Of a stretch of 64,000 nucleotides of DNA, positions 25,248-33,457 are shown one piece after another (position 1 is the stretch's first letter; each line of letters starts with the position of its first letter). The notes beneath the pieces are model-generated. The model was not told where the DNA came from and ran no database searches. It worked only from the letters and a program-made list of their open reading frames with translations. The position numbers were made by a program, and so were the translations under genes. This DNA comes from CAWCBH01 sp963793785 (GTDB lineage Bacteria > Actinomycetota > Thermoleophilia > Solirubrobacterales > 70-9): NCBI GenBank assembly GCA_963793785.1, contig CAWCBH010000003.1, forward strand, positions 1,550,001 through 1,614,000. The letters run 5' to 3'.

Positions 25248-26127
25248 CCCGCTGGGTTCGATAGCCGGGCGTCTCGCTGCCCGCGATCGCGGTCGCCCAG
25301 TCGGCGGCGTTGCGCTCGATGTCCTCGACCACCTCGGCATGGGCCGCGGCGTCCCTGCGGGTAGCGATCAGCCTGCCGGCGTTGCGCCAGACATCCTCTC
25401 GCCACTGCTTGACGACCTCCAGCCCGGCGACGTCGTCGACCGGGACTCCGTCCGGGTTGGTCACCCCGACCGACGGGTCATAGCGCCGCTCGACCTCGTT
25501 GACGACGCTCTCGTAGGCATCGGCGAGCACCTGGTTCTCCTTGTCGTGGTCGGGCTTGCGCGAGACGCCTCGTGGCGACTCGCGGTTGAGCGCCGCGATC
25601 ACGAACGGCATGTCGTTCTGGACGTGGGCGTTGATCCCCAGCAGCATGTCCTGGGCACCGGTGAGGTCGGCGTCACGGGCCGCATCGAAGGCGATCTGCC
25701 AGGCGGGAGAAACGCGACGGTTGCGGTCCGGGGCGTTGGAGTTGGCGACGTAGACGTCGGCGAACAGCGCCGCCTCGAAGTAGAAGAAGCGCGAGAAGCG
25801 AAAGTAGCCGGGCTGCTCGCGCAGCGTCTTCAGCAGCTGCTGGCTCAAGACCCGGTAGGTGGTCGCGAAGACCGCCCGGTGATCGCAGCCGTGCCTCGCC
25901 TCGAGCTTGGCCAGCCGCCGCACCACCCGCTGCATGCAATGGATGCCCGCCCGCCGGCAGCCCGGCACCGGACCTGAGCGAGGGTTGGCGGGGATCTTCA
26001 GCGGCGCGACCAGGTTGCCCTTGCCGACCACCAGCTTGCGCGGCGCGCCGGCGCCACTCGCCGACGCCCAGGCCAGCAGCAGCCCGGCGACCAGCACCAG
26101 GACGATCGACAGCCTCCTCACCCGCAT
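25213..26127 (-). CDS. DUF5995-family exported protein
   Basis: A 304-aa protein with an N-terminal signal-like helix (V-L-V-L-V-A-G-L-L-L-A-W-A-S-A). The core P-A-W-Q-I-A-F-D-A-A, then GAQDMLLGINAHVQNDMPF, is the conserved heart of DUF5995; the Asn-Ala-His and Asp suggest a metal or catalytic site. Function of the family is unknown. The ATG at 26127 has TACGAT nine bases upstream. The frame remains open upstream into the MaoC gene, but that part is a shadow. Confidence 0.8.
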   Translation of the reverse strand: MRVRRLSIVLVLVAGLLLAWASASGAGAPRKLVVGKGNLVAPLKIPANPRSGPVPGCRRAGIHCMQRVVRRLAKLEARHGCDHRAVFATTYRVLSQQLLKTLREQPGYFRFSRFFYFEAALFADVYVANSNAPDRNRRVSPAWQIAFDAARDADLTGAQDMLLGINAHVQNDMPFVIAALNRESPRGVSRKPDHDKENQVLADAYESVVNEVERRYDPSVGVTNPDGVPVDDVAGLEVVKQWREDVWRNAGRLIATRRDAAAHAEVVEDIERNAADWATAIAGSETPGYRTQRDAYCAANNPDA

Positions 26128-26136
26128 CGCCGTTCG

Positions 26137-26142
26137 ATCGTA
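26137..26142 (-). promoter_or_regulatory. Candidate -10 element of the DUF5995 gene
   Basis: TACGAT on the minus strand, nine bases before the ATG at 26127, without a Shine-Dalgarno sequence between. It belongs to the leaderless series. Confidence 0.4.
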
Positions 26143-26204
26143 GCGCGGACTCCCCGGCGAACGTCCCGGACTGATCGCTATGAGGGGTACTGCGGGACGT
26201 TCGG

Positions 26205-26750
26205 CTAGTCGACGTCGGCTTCGGCCTTCGGGGCCTCGCCCTCGGCCTTTCGCGGCACCAGCACCGCGCGCTTGAACTCGGCGACCAGCGTCCCGTCCTG
26301 CTTGTAGACGCGGGTGTGGACCCGGACGACGCCGCGATCGGGCTTCGACTGCGACGGCCTCGCGTCGAGCACCTCCGACTCGCAGAACAGGGTGTCGCCG
26401 TGGAAGACCGGCGCCGGATGGCTGAGCTCCTCCGTCGCCAGATTCGCGATCGCCTTCCCGGACACGTCGCCCACCGACATTCCGAGCGCCAGCGAGTAGA
26501 CCAGCGGCCCGACGACGACATTGCGGCCCTGCTGGGACTGGCCCGCGTAGACGTCGTTGATGTGCAGGGGATGGTGGTTCATCGTCAGCAGGCAGAACAG
26601 GTGGTCGTCGGCCTCGGTCACCGTCTTCGCCGGCCAGTGCTTGTAGACGGCGCCGACCTCGAACTCCTCCAGGTAGCGCCCGTACTGGCGCGCGCCGGAC
26701 GCCTCGCGCTCGGCCTGCTCGGTCTGAATCTGTGGCGAGTCGTCGCTCAT
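26205..26750 (-). CDS. MaoC-family hydratase, probable mesaconyl-CoA hydratase
   Basis: Hot-dog-fold enoyl-CoA hydratase-like protein of 181 aa. E-V-G-A-V-Y-K-H-W-P-A-K-T-V-T-E-A-D-D-H starts the domain and M-N-H-H-P-L-H-I-N-D-V-Y-A carries the catalytic-type Asp/His pair. I infer hydration of mesaconyl-CoA to beta-methylmalyl-CoA because the other four specific enzymes of the ethylmalonyl-CoA pathway are in the same window and similar MaoC genes sit in Streptomyces ccr-meaA clusters. Proteobacterial Mch is about twice as long, so this would be the short form. Its ATG overlaps the stop of the gene at 26747 (ATGA). Confidence 0.82.
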   Translation of the reverse strand: MSDDSPQIQTEQAEREASGARQYGRYLEEFEVGAVYKHWPAKTVTEADDHLFCLLTMNHHPLHINDVYAGQSQQGRNVVVGPLVYSLALGMSVGDVSGKAIANLATEELSHPAPVFHGDTLFCESEVLDARPSQSKPDRGVVRVHTRVYKQDGTLVAEFKRAVLVPRKAEGEAPKAEADVD

Positions 26751-27860
26751 CGGCGGGCGGGGATCGTATCCACCCGCTGGCCCTCGAAGCGAGCGATGTC
26801 GGCGATCTCCGCCTCGATCGCCTCGCGAATGTCGGGCGCGACGGCGCCGGGGCGCTTGAAGGCGATCTCCAGCCGGCCGCCCTGGCGGGAGATTCGCCAC
26901 CCACCCGCCACCCTGCCGTCGTGGAGGATCACGGGGAAGATGCCTCCGCCTCCATCCGAGGCAGTCTCCCGGTGCTCCTCGCCGGTTGTGAAGCCGCGGT
27001 CCTTGTAGCCGAGCAGGTATGTGTCGAACCCCCCGAGCATGCGGATCTGATTGGGGCGAGGCAGGCGCGGGAGCCCGCCCCGACGGGCGACCATCTCCTG
27101 CTCACCGACTCGCACACCCTCGAGCTCGGCGGAGATCGCCTCGAGCCCGCTGCGGACGTCGCGCAACGGGAGCCCCGACCAGTAGGCGAAGTCACGATCG
27201 GTCGCCGGCCCGAAGGCGCGGATATAGCGGCGGGCCAGCTCCGCCAGGGCGCTCTGGCGTTCAAAGGGGGGTGCCACACCGATCCAGTCCTCGCGGCGCA
27301 CCAGCATCGACTGGGCTCCTCGGTCGGGGCCCAGCAGCGCCACTCCCGAGGTGACAGCCAGCCCGATCACGTGTTGCCGGGTCTGGGCGTTGAGCGCGAT
27401 GCCGGTGTCCGCCACCCTCGTGGCCGCCTCCGGACGGGTGAGTGGACCGTCCTCGAGGGCCCGTGCGATCGTCCGCAGGGCCCTCTCCTGGGTCGGGGCC
27501 GCCATGCCGAGCTGTTGCAGCCGCCTCCTCGACCAGCGCTCTATCTGCGGCTCGAATAGCGGCAGCATCCAACCGGCGTCCTCGGTGGCGATCGTGTGGA
27601 TGGTCATGCGCATCAACCAGGTGCGCACCAGCGAACCTCTCCTCGGCCCTGGCGCGATCGATATCCGCGGCGGTCAAGGTCCGGGTTCGGGATCGAAAGC
27701 TGAGTCGCGCCGCGGGTGGGTCCTGGGCCTGGATACCCGCCGTCAGCCGCGCGACTTCGGCGGGATCGCGAATCGCCCCCGGACGGTGCAGGAGCTGCGC
27801 CGCCGCCCGCAGGCGGGGCAGCCGATTCGGGTCGATCGACCTCGCTCGCGGAGCCGCCAC
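26747..27860 (-). CDS. Winged-helix DNA-binding domain protein (AlkZ/DUF1006-like), frameshifted
   Basis: About 370 aa after correction. The N-terminal part (S-I-D-P-N-R-L-P-R-L-R-A-A-A-Q-L-L) is in one frame and the rest in another. Removing one T near 27632 yields RSLVRTWLMRMTIHTIATED, the hallmark central segment of this family. The C-terminal V-I-L-H-D-G-R-V-A-G-G-W-R-I is also conserved. Relatives include AlkZ DNA glycosylases that unhook crosslinks, but the catalytic Gln-x-Gln of AlkZ is not clearly seen, so a repair role is uncertain. It overlaps the MaoC start. Confidence 0.78.
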
Positions 27861-27867
27861 GGGGCGG

Positions 27868-28233
27868 CTACCGCACCTTCTTCAGGCGGGCCCGCTGCTC
27901 GTGGCGGGCGACGACCTGGGCGATCAGCTTCTGCACGTTGGCGTCGCCTTCGACCTTGATGTGACCCTGCTCATAGGCCTCGCGGTAGTGCTCGGCACGG
28001 CCTTCGACAGCGAGCTCGTTGAAGTGCGAGCGGGGCAGCGAGACGGTGACCCGGGCGTCGTCCGCGACCGACTTCGTCACCTTCGGGCCCGGCACCTCGA
28101 CCCGGTACATCTGCACGTCACCGCGCCCGCGCAGCTCCAGCTCGAAGACGAGCTTCAGCCGCTGCAGCGCCGGCACTTCAGCCTGGAAGCGCTTCACCGC
28201 GGTCTCGATCAGGCTTTTCGTATCGGTTGCCAT
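27868..28233 (-). CDS. SCP2-like small protein, 121 aa
   Basis: Compact alpha/beta protein: K-L-V-F-E-L-E-L-R-G-R-G-D-V, then A-R-V-T-V-S-L-P-R-S-H-F-N-E-L and I-K-V-E-G-D-A-N-V-Q-K-L. This last block is typical of SCP-2 sterol-carrier domains, which bind acyl or sterol lipids. The tail is basic (R-A-R-L-K-K-V-R). The ATG at 28233 is chosen because the longer open frame upstream shadows the SDR gene. It lies between the winged-helix gene and the SDR on the same strand. Confidence 0.68.
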   Translation of the reverse strand: MATDTKSLIETAVKRFQAEVPALQRLKLVFELELRGRGDVQMYRVEVPGPKVTKSVADDARVTVSLPRSHFNELAVEGRAEHYREAYEQGHIKVEGDANVQKLIAQVVARHEQRARLKKVR

Positions 28234-28246
28234 ATCGCCGCGATTC

Positions 28247-28909
28247 TTACCAGGGGATCGGCTTGCGGTTGCGGAAGAAGCCGCCGCTGGGCCCATCGTC
28301 GGGAAGCGTCGCCAGCCAGACCGCCGTGTCGGCTCCTTCCTCGACCGAGCGCGGCGCGTTGCGCTCCCCCCATGTCGGTGCGCACCCAGCCTGGGCACAG
28401 CGAGTTGACGAGGATCCCGGCGCTCGGCTTCCTCGACGGAGAGGATCCGGGTCAACGCATTCGATTCCGGTCTTCGAGACCCGGTATGCAGCCCCGCCGC
28501 CCTGCATGTCGTCGAGCTGGCCGCCGCCGCTGGAGACGTTGACGATCCGTCCATGCTCGGACCGGCGCAGCAGCGGCAGCATCGCCTGGGTCAGCCGCCA
28601 GGCGCCGAACAGGTTCACCTCGAGTACCTGGTGTGCCTTCGCCAGGTCGTAATCACCGGCTGGGGAGTAATCGCCATATATGCCGGCGTTGTTGACCAGG
28701 ACGTCGAGCCGACCGGGGTCATCCGCTACTCGCTCGGCGAGAAGCTCCACGCTGCCGGAATCGGCAACGTCCAACTCGACCTGGTCGCCTTCAGGCCTGC
28801 GGGTCCCCGCGAGGACCAGGAAGTCCTGCTGATCACGAAGCTGCCGCGCGATCTCAAGGCCGATCCCGCGATTCGCGCCGCTGACCAGCGCGACCGGCTG
28901 AGGACTCAA
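28247..28909 (-). CDS. SDR-family oxidoreductase, with three apparent single-base insertions
   Basis: Starts with TTG at 28909, which overlaps the stop of the acyl-CoA dehydrogenase. V-A-L-V-S-G-A-N-R-G-I-G binds the nucleotide, followed by VNNAG and N-V-S-S-G, and Y-R-V-S-K is the catalytic Tyr-x3-Lys. The frame then breaks three times in about 100 bases (28360-28465). Deleting one base at each gives K-T-G-S-N-A-L-T-R-I-L, then G-I-L-V-N-S-L-C-P-G-W-V-R-T-D-M-G and N-A-P-R-S-V-E-E-G-A-D-T-A. This restores a normal protein of about 219 aa. Substrate unknown. Confidence 0.78.
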   Translation of the reverse strand: MSPQPVALVSGANRGIGLEIARQLRDQQDFLVLAGTRRPEGDQVELDVADSGSVELLAERVADDPGRLDVLVNNAGIYGDYSPAGDYDLAKAHQVLEVNLFGAWRLTQAMLPLLRRSEHGRIVNVSSGGGQLDDMQGGGAAYRVSKTGIECVDPDPLRRGSRAPGSSSTRCAQAGCAPTWGERNAPRSVEEGADTAVWLATLPDDGPSGGFFRNRKPIPW

Positions 28910-30117
28910 ATCTTGTGGCGCTGGAGCAGCTTCTTGCCGATCACCATGCGCTGGATCTCGGAGGTGCCCTCGCCGATCAGGAGCAGCGGCGCGTCGCGGT
29001 AGAGGCGCTCGATCTCGTACTCCTTCGAGTAGCCGTAGCCGCCGTGGATGCGGAACGACTCCTCGACGACCTCCTTGCCGGTCTCCGAAGCGAGCAGCTT
29101 CGCCATCCCGGCCTCCAGGTCCGAACGCTCGCCGGCGTCCTTCATCCGCGCCGCTTTCAGGGTCACCAGCCGGGCCGCCTCGACCTTGGTCGCCATGTCG
29201 GCCAGCTTGAACTGGATCGCTTGATGCTGGGCGATCGGCTTCCCGAAGGCCTTGCGCTCCTGGCTGTAGCGGAGCGCCAGCTCCAGGGCGCGCTGGGCGA
29301 TCCCGACCCCACGGGCGGCGACGTTGACCCGCCCGACCTCGAGCGCGTCCATCATCTGCACGAACCCCTGGCCGACGCCTTCGGGGCCGCCGAGGACGCG
29401 GTCCTCGGGGCACTTGTAGCCGTCGTAGATCAGCTCCGTCGACTCGACGCCCTTGTAGCCCATCTTCTTGATCTTGGGAGGGATCGTGAGCCCGGCGAAC
29501 TCGCCCTCGTTGGTCTCCGCCCAGGGCTCCTTCTCGGTCAGGAAACAGGTCATCCCCTTGTAGGGAGGATCTGCCTTGGGATCGGTCTTCATCAGCACGA
29601 ATACGACGCCCGAGCCGAGCCCGTTGGTGACCCACATCTTCTGGCCGTTCAGCTCCCAGCTGCCGTCCTCGGCCCGCTTGGCGGTGGACTTGATTCCCTG
29701 CACGTCGGAGCCGACCTCGGGCTCCGACAGCGAGAAGGCGGCGCGGATCTCGCCGGTCGCCATCTTCGGCAGGAAATGGTCGCGCTGCTCGTCGGTGCCG
29801 AACTTCATCAACAGGTAGGAGCCGATGAAGTGGGTGTTGACGACGCCCGAGATCGAGATCCAGCCGCGCGAGAGCTCCTCGACGATCATCGCGTAGGTGG
29901 TCAGGTCGAGGCCCATGCCGCCGTGCTCCTCGGGGATCGTCACCCCGAACAGGCCCAGCTCCTTCATCTGCTCGACGATCGCCTCCGGGAACTTGTCCTC
30001 GTGGTCGAACTCCTCGGCGGCGGGAATGATCTCCTTGTCGACGAACTGGCGCACCATCTCGGTGATGTCGCGCTGCTCGTCGGTCTTCTCCTGGTAGGTC
30101 GCGGTCGCTACGGCCAT
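28906..30117 (-). CDS. Acyl-CoA dehydrogenase, probable methylsuccinyl-CoA dehydrogenase
   Basis: FAD-dependent dehydrogenase of 403 aa. F-S-L-S-E-P-E-V-G-S-D and M-W-V-T-N-G are the flavin/substrate motifs, I-A-Q-H-Q-A-I-Q-F-K-L-A-D-M the helical domain, and G-E-G-T-S-E-I-Q-R the C-terminal active-site region. G-W-I-S-I-S-G-V-V-N-T-H-F-I is unusual and matches my memory of the enzyme beside ccr/meaA in actinomycetes. I infer oxidation of methylsuccinyl-CoA to mesaconyl-CoA. A Shine-Dalgarno (AGGAGA) precedes the ATG. A general short-chain dehydrogenase remains possible. Confidence 0.87.
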   Translation of the reverse strand: MAVATATYQEKTDEQRDITEMVRQFVDKEIIPAAEEFDHEDKFPEAIVEQMKELGLFGVTIPEEHGGMGLDLTTYAMIVEELSRGWISISGVVNTHFIGSYLLMKFGTDEQRDHFLPKMATGEIRAAFSLSEPEVGSDVQGIKSTAKRAEDGSWELNGQKMWVTNGLGSGVVFVLMKTDPKADPPYKGMTCFLTEKEPWAETNEGEFAGLTIPPKIKKMGYKGVESTELIYDGYKCPEDRVLGGPEGVGQGFVQMMDALEVGRVNVAARGVGIAQRALELALRYSQERKAFGKPIAQHQAIQFKLADMATKVEAARLVTLKAARMKDAGERSDLEAGMAKLLASETGKEVVEESFRIHGGYGYSKEYEIERLYRDAPLLLIGEGTSEIQRMVIGKKLLQRHKI

Positions 30118-30187
30118 TTCTCCTGTCCGTGAAGTCGTGGTGGGTCGGCGCCCGGTTGCGGCGCCTGGAGGCGTACGGTAGCGGGCC

Positions 30188-31393
30188 TCAGGCGGTGGCC
30201 ATCGCGCCGCGCACGCACTGGCGCCCGTAGCGGGGCTCCAGCGCCTGACAGGCCGAAACGCGATCGGCGGGACGGTCGTAGATCGAGGCGAAGATCGTCC
30301 CGATCGCCTCGAAACAGCGGCCTTCGAACCAGGCCGGACCGACCGCGCAGAGCCGCGCCGCCTCCTCGCCGCCCGCGAACCGGGCCGTGAAGTCGCGAGC
30401 CGCTCCCCAGAGGCACTCGTCGACCTGCCCGCCTGCGGACCGGCAGAGCTTCACCGTCATCCGCTCGTCGTAGACCGAGAAGCCGGAGCTGTCTCGCCCC
30501 AGCGACTGGAAGCAGGTCGGCAGCCATCCCGGCTCGGCGCGCCGACACCAGCGCGCCGCATCGGGGAAGTCGTAGCCGTTGCCCTGCAGCACCCGGGAGG
30601 TGACGAGCACATAGCACTGATCCTTCGCCGCTTCCGGGACCAGCCGGTCGTCGTTGCAGGGATATAAGAGGTCGCGGTCCCGCAACCAGCGCGGCTTGCC
30701 CGTCACCTGGATCGGCGAGCCGGAGCCGGTGGCGATGTTCTCCATGAAGACGCCGCCGCGGCACGAGTCGCGATCCCAGTTCGTCTCCAGGTCCGAGCAG
30801 GTTCCGAGTGCATCGGGGAGGTCGTAGCCGGTCGTGATCATCAGCCCGTGACCGAGACCGTGGACGCACTGGTAGGTGAGGAAGGTCCCCTGCTCGCGAA
30901 CGTCGGTGCAGAGCTCGCGGGCGACGATCCCGAGCCGCTCGCTGTCCACCCCCTCGAAGGACCATTCGAGGATCCCGTGGTAGTAGCCCGACCAGCAGCT
31001 GGCCGACCCGTGCGAGAACGCCTCGCCGACGTCGCGCTCGTAGCGGGCCAGGGCGGCGGCACCCATGTTGTGGGCGATGCGGTGGCAGCCGACCTCGATC
31101 TCTCCGCCCTTGGCCAGCTCACGGTCGAAGACGGCAAAAGCCTGCCGGGGCCCGTCGTTGTAGACGATGTTCCCGAAGGCCTGCTCGTAGCAGCCCTGCT
31201 CTGAGCAGTCGGCCAGCTCGGTCTCGTCGGCGACGAAGCTGCCCGCGGCCGGATGCGGGTTGGCGACCGACGCCGGGCCGCCGGCGCCCCCGTCGCCGTC
31301 GCTGGAGGCCATCAGCGCCGTGACTCCGCCGATTGCAGCGATAAGCATTACGGCCGGCAGCAGGCGGGCGAATATCCGCTTCGCGCGGCTCAT
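30188..31393 (-). CDS. Secreted cysteine-repeat protein, unknown function
   Basis: A 401-aa protein with an N-terminal membrane/signal segment (L-L-P-A-V-M-L-I-A-A-I-G-G-V). About twenty cysteines follow. The C-terminal 230 residues form six units of Cys-x(9-13)-Cys-x(2)-small residue, each about 35-45 residues apart; the Cys pairs probably form disulfides between helices. The N-terminal half has His-containing motifs G-C-H-R-I-A-H-N-M-G and Q-C-V-H-G-L-G-H-G, which could bind metal or heme. I know no family for it. TACCCT lies nine bases before the ATG. Confidence 0.75.
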   Translation of the reverse strand: MSRAKRIFARLLPAVMLIAAIGGVTALMASSDGDGGAGGPASVANPHPAAGSFVADETELADCSEQGCYEQAFGNIVYNDGPRQAFAVFDRELAKGGEIEVGCHRIAHNMGAAALARYERDVGEAFSHGSASCWSGYYHGILEWSFEGVDSERLGIVARELCTDVREQGTFLTYQCVHGLGHGLMITTGYDLPDALGTCSDLETNWDRDSCRGGVFMENIATGSGSPIQVTGKPRWLRDRDLLYPCNDDRLVPEAAKDQCYVLVTSRVLQGNGYDFPDAARWCRRAEPGWLPTCFQSLGRDSSGFSVYDERMTVKLCRSAGGQVDECLWGAARDFTARFAGGEEAARLCAVGPAWFEGRCFEAIGTIFASIYDRPADRVSACQALEPRYGRQCVRGAMATA

Positions 31394-31402
31394 CCCCGAC
31401 CA

Positions 31403-31408
31403 AGGGTA
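31403..31408 (-). promoter_or_regulatory. Candidate -10 element of the cysteine-repeat gene
   Basis: TACCCT on the minus strand, nine bases before the ATG at 31393, with no Shine-Dalgarno sequence between. Leaderless series. Confidence 0.4.
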
Positions 31409-31421
31409 GTCGCCGCCGGGC

Positions 31422-31871
31422 TCAGAGAAGCCAGGCGTACTGCATCCCGGTCCAGCTCGGCTTCTCGCGCTCGTAGAAGCGATGCGCGTCGGTTCGGGCG
31501 ATTCCGCTGTCGAGCTCCAGGTGGGTGGCGCCGCGGGCTCCGGCCCAGTGCTTCGCTGCGGCCAGCAGCGCCGCCCCGACCCCCTGCGAGCGCCGGTCCG
31601 GGCCGACAGCCAGGTCCTCGACCCAGCAGCGCAGCCCGAAGCGCACCGAGTCGAGGTCCAGGTAGGCGGTGCAGAAGCCGACCTGCTCGGCCTCGACCTC
31701 GGCGACGAGAAAGGCGCTGCGCGGCCCCTCGATCGTGGCGGCGAGCGCCGCGCGGGCGCGATCGGGGTCCCAGCCGGGCGGGGTGTTCCCCGGAGGCGCG
31801 AAGAGCCAGTCGTACATCACCAGCAGCGCCGCCTCTTCGCCGGGCCCGGCCTCCCGGATCTGGGGACTCAA
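31422..31871 (-). CDS. GNAT-family N-acetyltransferase
   Basis: A 149-aa acetyl-CoA-dependent transferase. I-R-E-A-G-P-G-E-E-A-A at the start, A-V-G-P-D-R-R-S-Q-G-V-G-A-A-L (the acetyl-CoA pyrophosphate loop, R-x-x-G-x-G/A) near 90-104, and L-D-S-G-I-A-R-T-D-A-H-R-F-Y-E-R-E near the C-terminus are typical. The acceptor is unknown. The ATG overlaps the stop of the coiled-coil gene upstream (31868-31871), so the two are coupled. Confidence 0.87.
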   Translation of the reverse strand: MSPQIREAGPGEEAALLVMYDWLFAPPGNTPPGWDPDRARAALAATIEGPRSAFLVAEVEAEQVGFCTAYLDLDSVRFGLRCWVEDLAVGPDRRSQGVGAALLAAAKHWAGARGATHLELDSGIARTDAHRFYEREKPSWTGMQYAWLL

Positions 31872-32338
31872 CGACGGCGGCCGGCGCTGCGATGCGGCGA
31901 CCGGCGCCGCTCCAGGTCTCGCAACCGCTGCGCCACCCGATCGGCCCGCGCCTCGAACCGCCGCAGGGGGTCGGGGTCGGTCTCGGCGGCGCGGTGAACC
32001 TGGGCCCGCTCGGCGGCCTCCAGCGCCGCCAGCGTCTGATCGAGGCGGCCCTCCACCGCTTCGACCCGCTCCAACGCTTGCCCGGCCCGCTGTGACCCCT
32101 GCTCGGCCACCTGATGGGCACGCGCCGCCTCACCCGCGGCCGCCTCGGCGAGGTCCCCCGCCGCATCCACCGAGGCGGCGACCGCGGCGATCTGGTCGGC
32201 CAGCTTCGATCCACCCGGCTGCGAAGCCGGCCCGGGGGCCGGGAAATCAGCCTCGGGCGGCGGCGCCGAGGAGCCCGCCTCGGCCCGCATCTCGGGGATC
32301 AGCCAGTCCTGTGTGGAGTCGCGGTCGGGGGCCGACAT
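31868..32338 (-). CDS. Coiled-coil hypothetical protein, 156 aa
   Basis: Begins M-S-A-P-D-R-D-S-T-Q-D-W-L-I-P-E-M. A Pro/Ala-rich spacer is followed by about 90 residues of Ala/Glu/Arg-rich heptads (A-G-Q-A-L-E-R-V-E-A-V-E-G-R-L), a likely coiled coil, and a basic tail. There is no membrane segment. It may be a structural or scaffold protein; nothing more can be said. The ATG at 32338 has TACAGT eleven bases upstream and lies back to back with mcl. Confidence 0.62.
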   Translation of the reverse strand: MSAPDRDSTQDWLIPEMRAEAGSSAPPPEADFPAPGPASQPGGSKLADQIAAVAASVDAAGDLAEAAAGEAARAHQVAEQGSQRAGQALERVEAVEGRLDQTLAALEAAERAQVHRAAETDPDPLRRFEARADRVAQRLRDLERRRSPHRSAGRRR

Positions 32339-32349
32339 TGGACCCGGCG

Positions 32350-32389
32350 ACTGTAGCGGCGGCGCCAGCCGCAAAAACCGCTGTAGATT
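32350..32389. promoter_or_regulatory. Divergent promoter between the coiled-coil gene and mcl
   Basis: Minus strand TACAGT (32355-32350) lies eleven bases before the ATG at 32338. Plus strand TAGATT (32384-32389) lies nine bases before the mcl ATG at 32399. Both are leaderless-type arrangements. Confidence 0.45.
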
Positions 32390-32398
32390 TCGCCGCCG

Positions 32399-33457
32399 AT
32401 GAGCGGCTTCAGGAACCCCCGGGACTTCTCCCGCCCGCTGGCGATCGGCGCCCCCGACCCGGCGGCCGAGATCCCTTTCGGGCCGTCGCGGATGATCCAC
32501 TTCCTCGACTTCTCGAACGAGAAGATGGTCGCCAAGGCGCCCGAGATCGCGACCCAGACCGACATCCTGCTCGGCAACCTGGAGGACGCGATCCCGGTCG
32601 ATCGCAAGGAGGACGCTCGGGCCGGACTGATCCGGGCGGCGAAGGAGTCCGACCTCGGCCAGACGTCACTGTGGACGCGGGTCAACGCGCTCGAGAGCCC
32701 CTGGGTGCTCGACGACCTGACCGAGCTGGTGACCGAGATCGGCGACCAGCTCGACGTGATCATGGTCCCCAAGGTCGAGGGGCCGTGGGACATCCACTAC
32801 GTGGACAGGCTGCTGGCCCAGCTGGAGGCAAAGGCAGGCCTCCAGCGGCCGCTGCTCGTGCACGCGATCCTCGAGACCTCGCTGGGAGTGGTCAATCTGG
32901 AGCAGATCGCGACCGCGAGCCCGCGCATGCAGGGGATGAGCTTCGGCCCCGCCGACCTGGCCGCCTTCCGCCGCATGAAGACGACACGGGTCGGCGGCGG
33001 GCATCCCGCCTACCGGGTGATCGAGGATCCCGATCCCGGGGATCCCGAGGCTCCGCGGGCGACGGCGCAGCAGGATCCGTGGCACTACTCGATCGCCCGC
33101 ATGGTCGACGCCTGCACCTCAGCCGGGATCCTGCCCTTCTACGGGCCCTACGGGGACATCAAGGACACCGCGGGCTGCGAGACGCAATTCCGCGCCGCCT
33201 TCCTGCTCGGTTGCGTCGGCGCCTGGTCGCTGCACCCGGTGCAGATCGAGATCGCCAAGAAGGTCTTCAGCCCACCGGCCGACGAAGTGCTGTTCGCCAA
33301 GAAGGTCATCGAGGCGATCCCCGACGGCCGCGGCGTGCACATGATCGACGGCAAGATGCAGGACGACGCGACCTGGAAGCAGTGCAAGGTGATGGTCGAG
33401 CTGGCCGAGATGCTGGCCGAGAAGGACCCGGAGCTGGCGAAGGCCTACGAGCTCTGA
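32399..33457 (+). CDS. mcl: L-malyl-CoA/beta-methylmalyl-CoA lyase
   Basis: HpcH/HpaI-type lyase of 352 aa that cleaves beta-methylmalyl-CoA to glyoxylate and propionyl-CoA and can handle malyl-CoA. L-A-I-G-A-P-D-P, G-N-L-E-D-A-I-P (acidic metal region), V-R-V-N-A-L-E-S-P-W, V-I-M-V-P-K-V-E-G-P-W-D-I-H and A-I-L-E-T-S-L-G-V-V-N-L-E (metal-ligand Glu) are all visible. G-K-M-Q-D-D-A-T-W-K-Q-C-K-V ends the protein. The motif order resembles the Chloroflexus enzyme as I remember it. It closes the ethylmalonyl-CoA pathway. Its 3' end overlaps the convergent gene by 13 bases. Confidence 0.93.
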   Translation: MSGFRNPRDFSRPLAIGAPDPAAEIPFGPSRMIHFLDFSNEKMVAKAPEIATQTDILLGNLEDAIPVDRKEDARAGLIRAAKESDLGQTSLWTRVNALESPWVLDDLTELVTEIGDQLDVIMVPKVEGPWDIHYVDRLLAQLEAKAGLQRPLLVHAILETSLGVVNLEQIATASPRMQGMSFGPADLAAFRRMKTTRVGGGHPAYRVIEDPDPGDPEAPRATAQQDPWHYSIARMVDACTSAGILPFYGPYGDIKDTAGCETQFRAAFLLGCVGAWSLHPVQIEIAKKVFSPPADEVLFAKKVIEAIPDGRGVHMIDGKMQDDATWKQCKVMVELAEMLAEKDPELAKAYEL

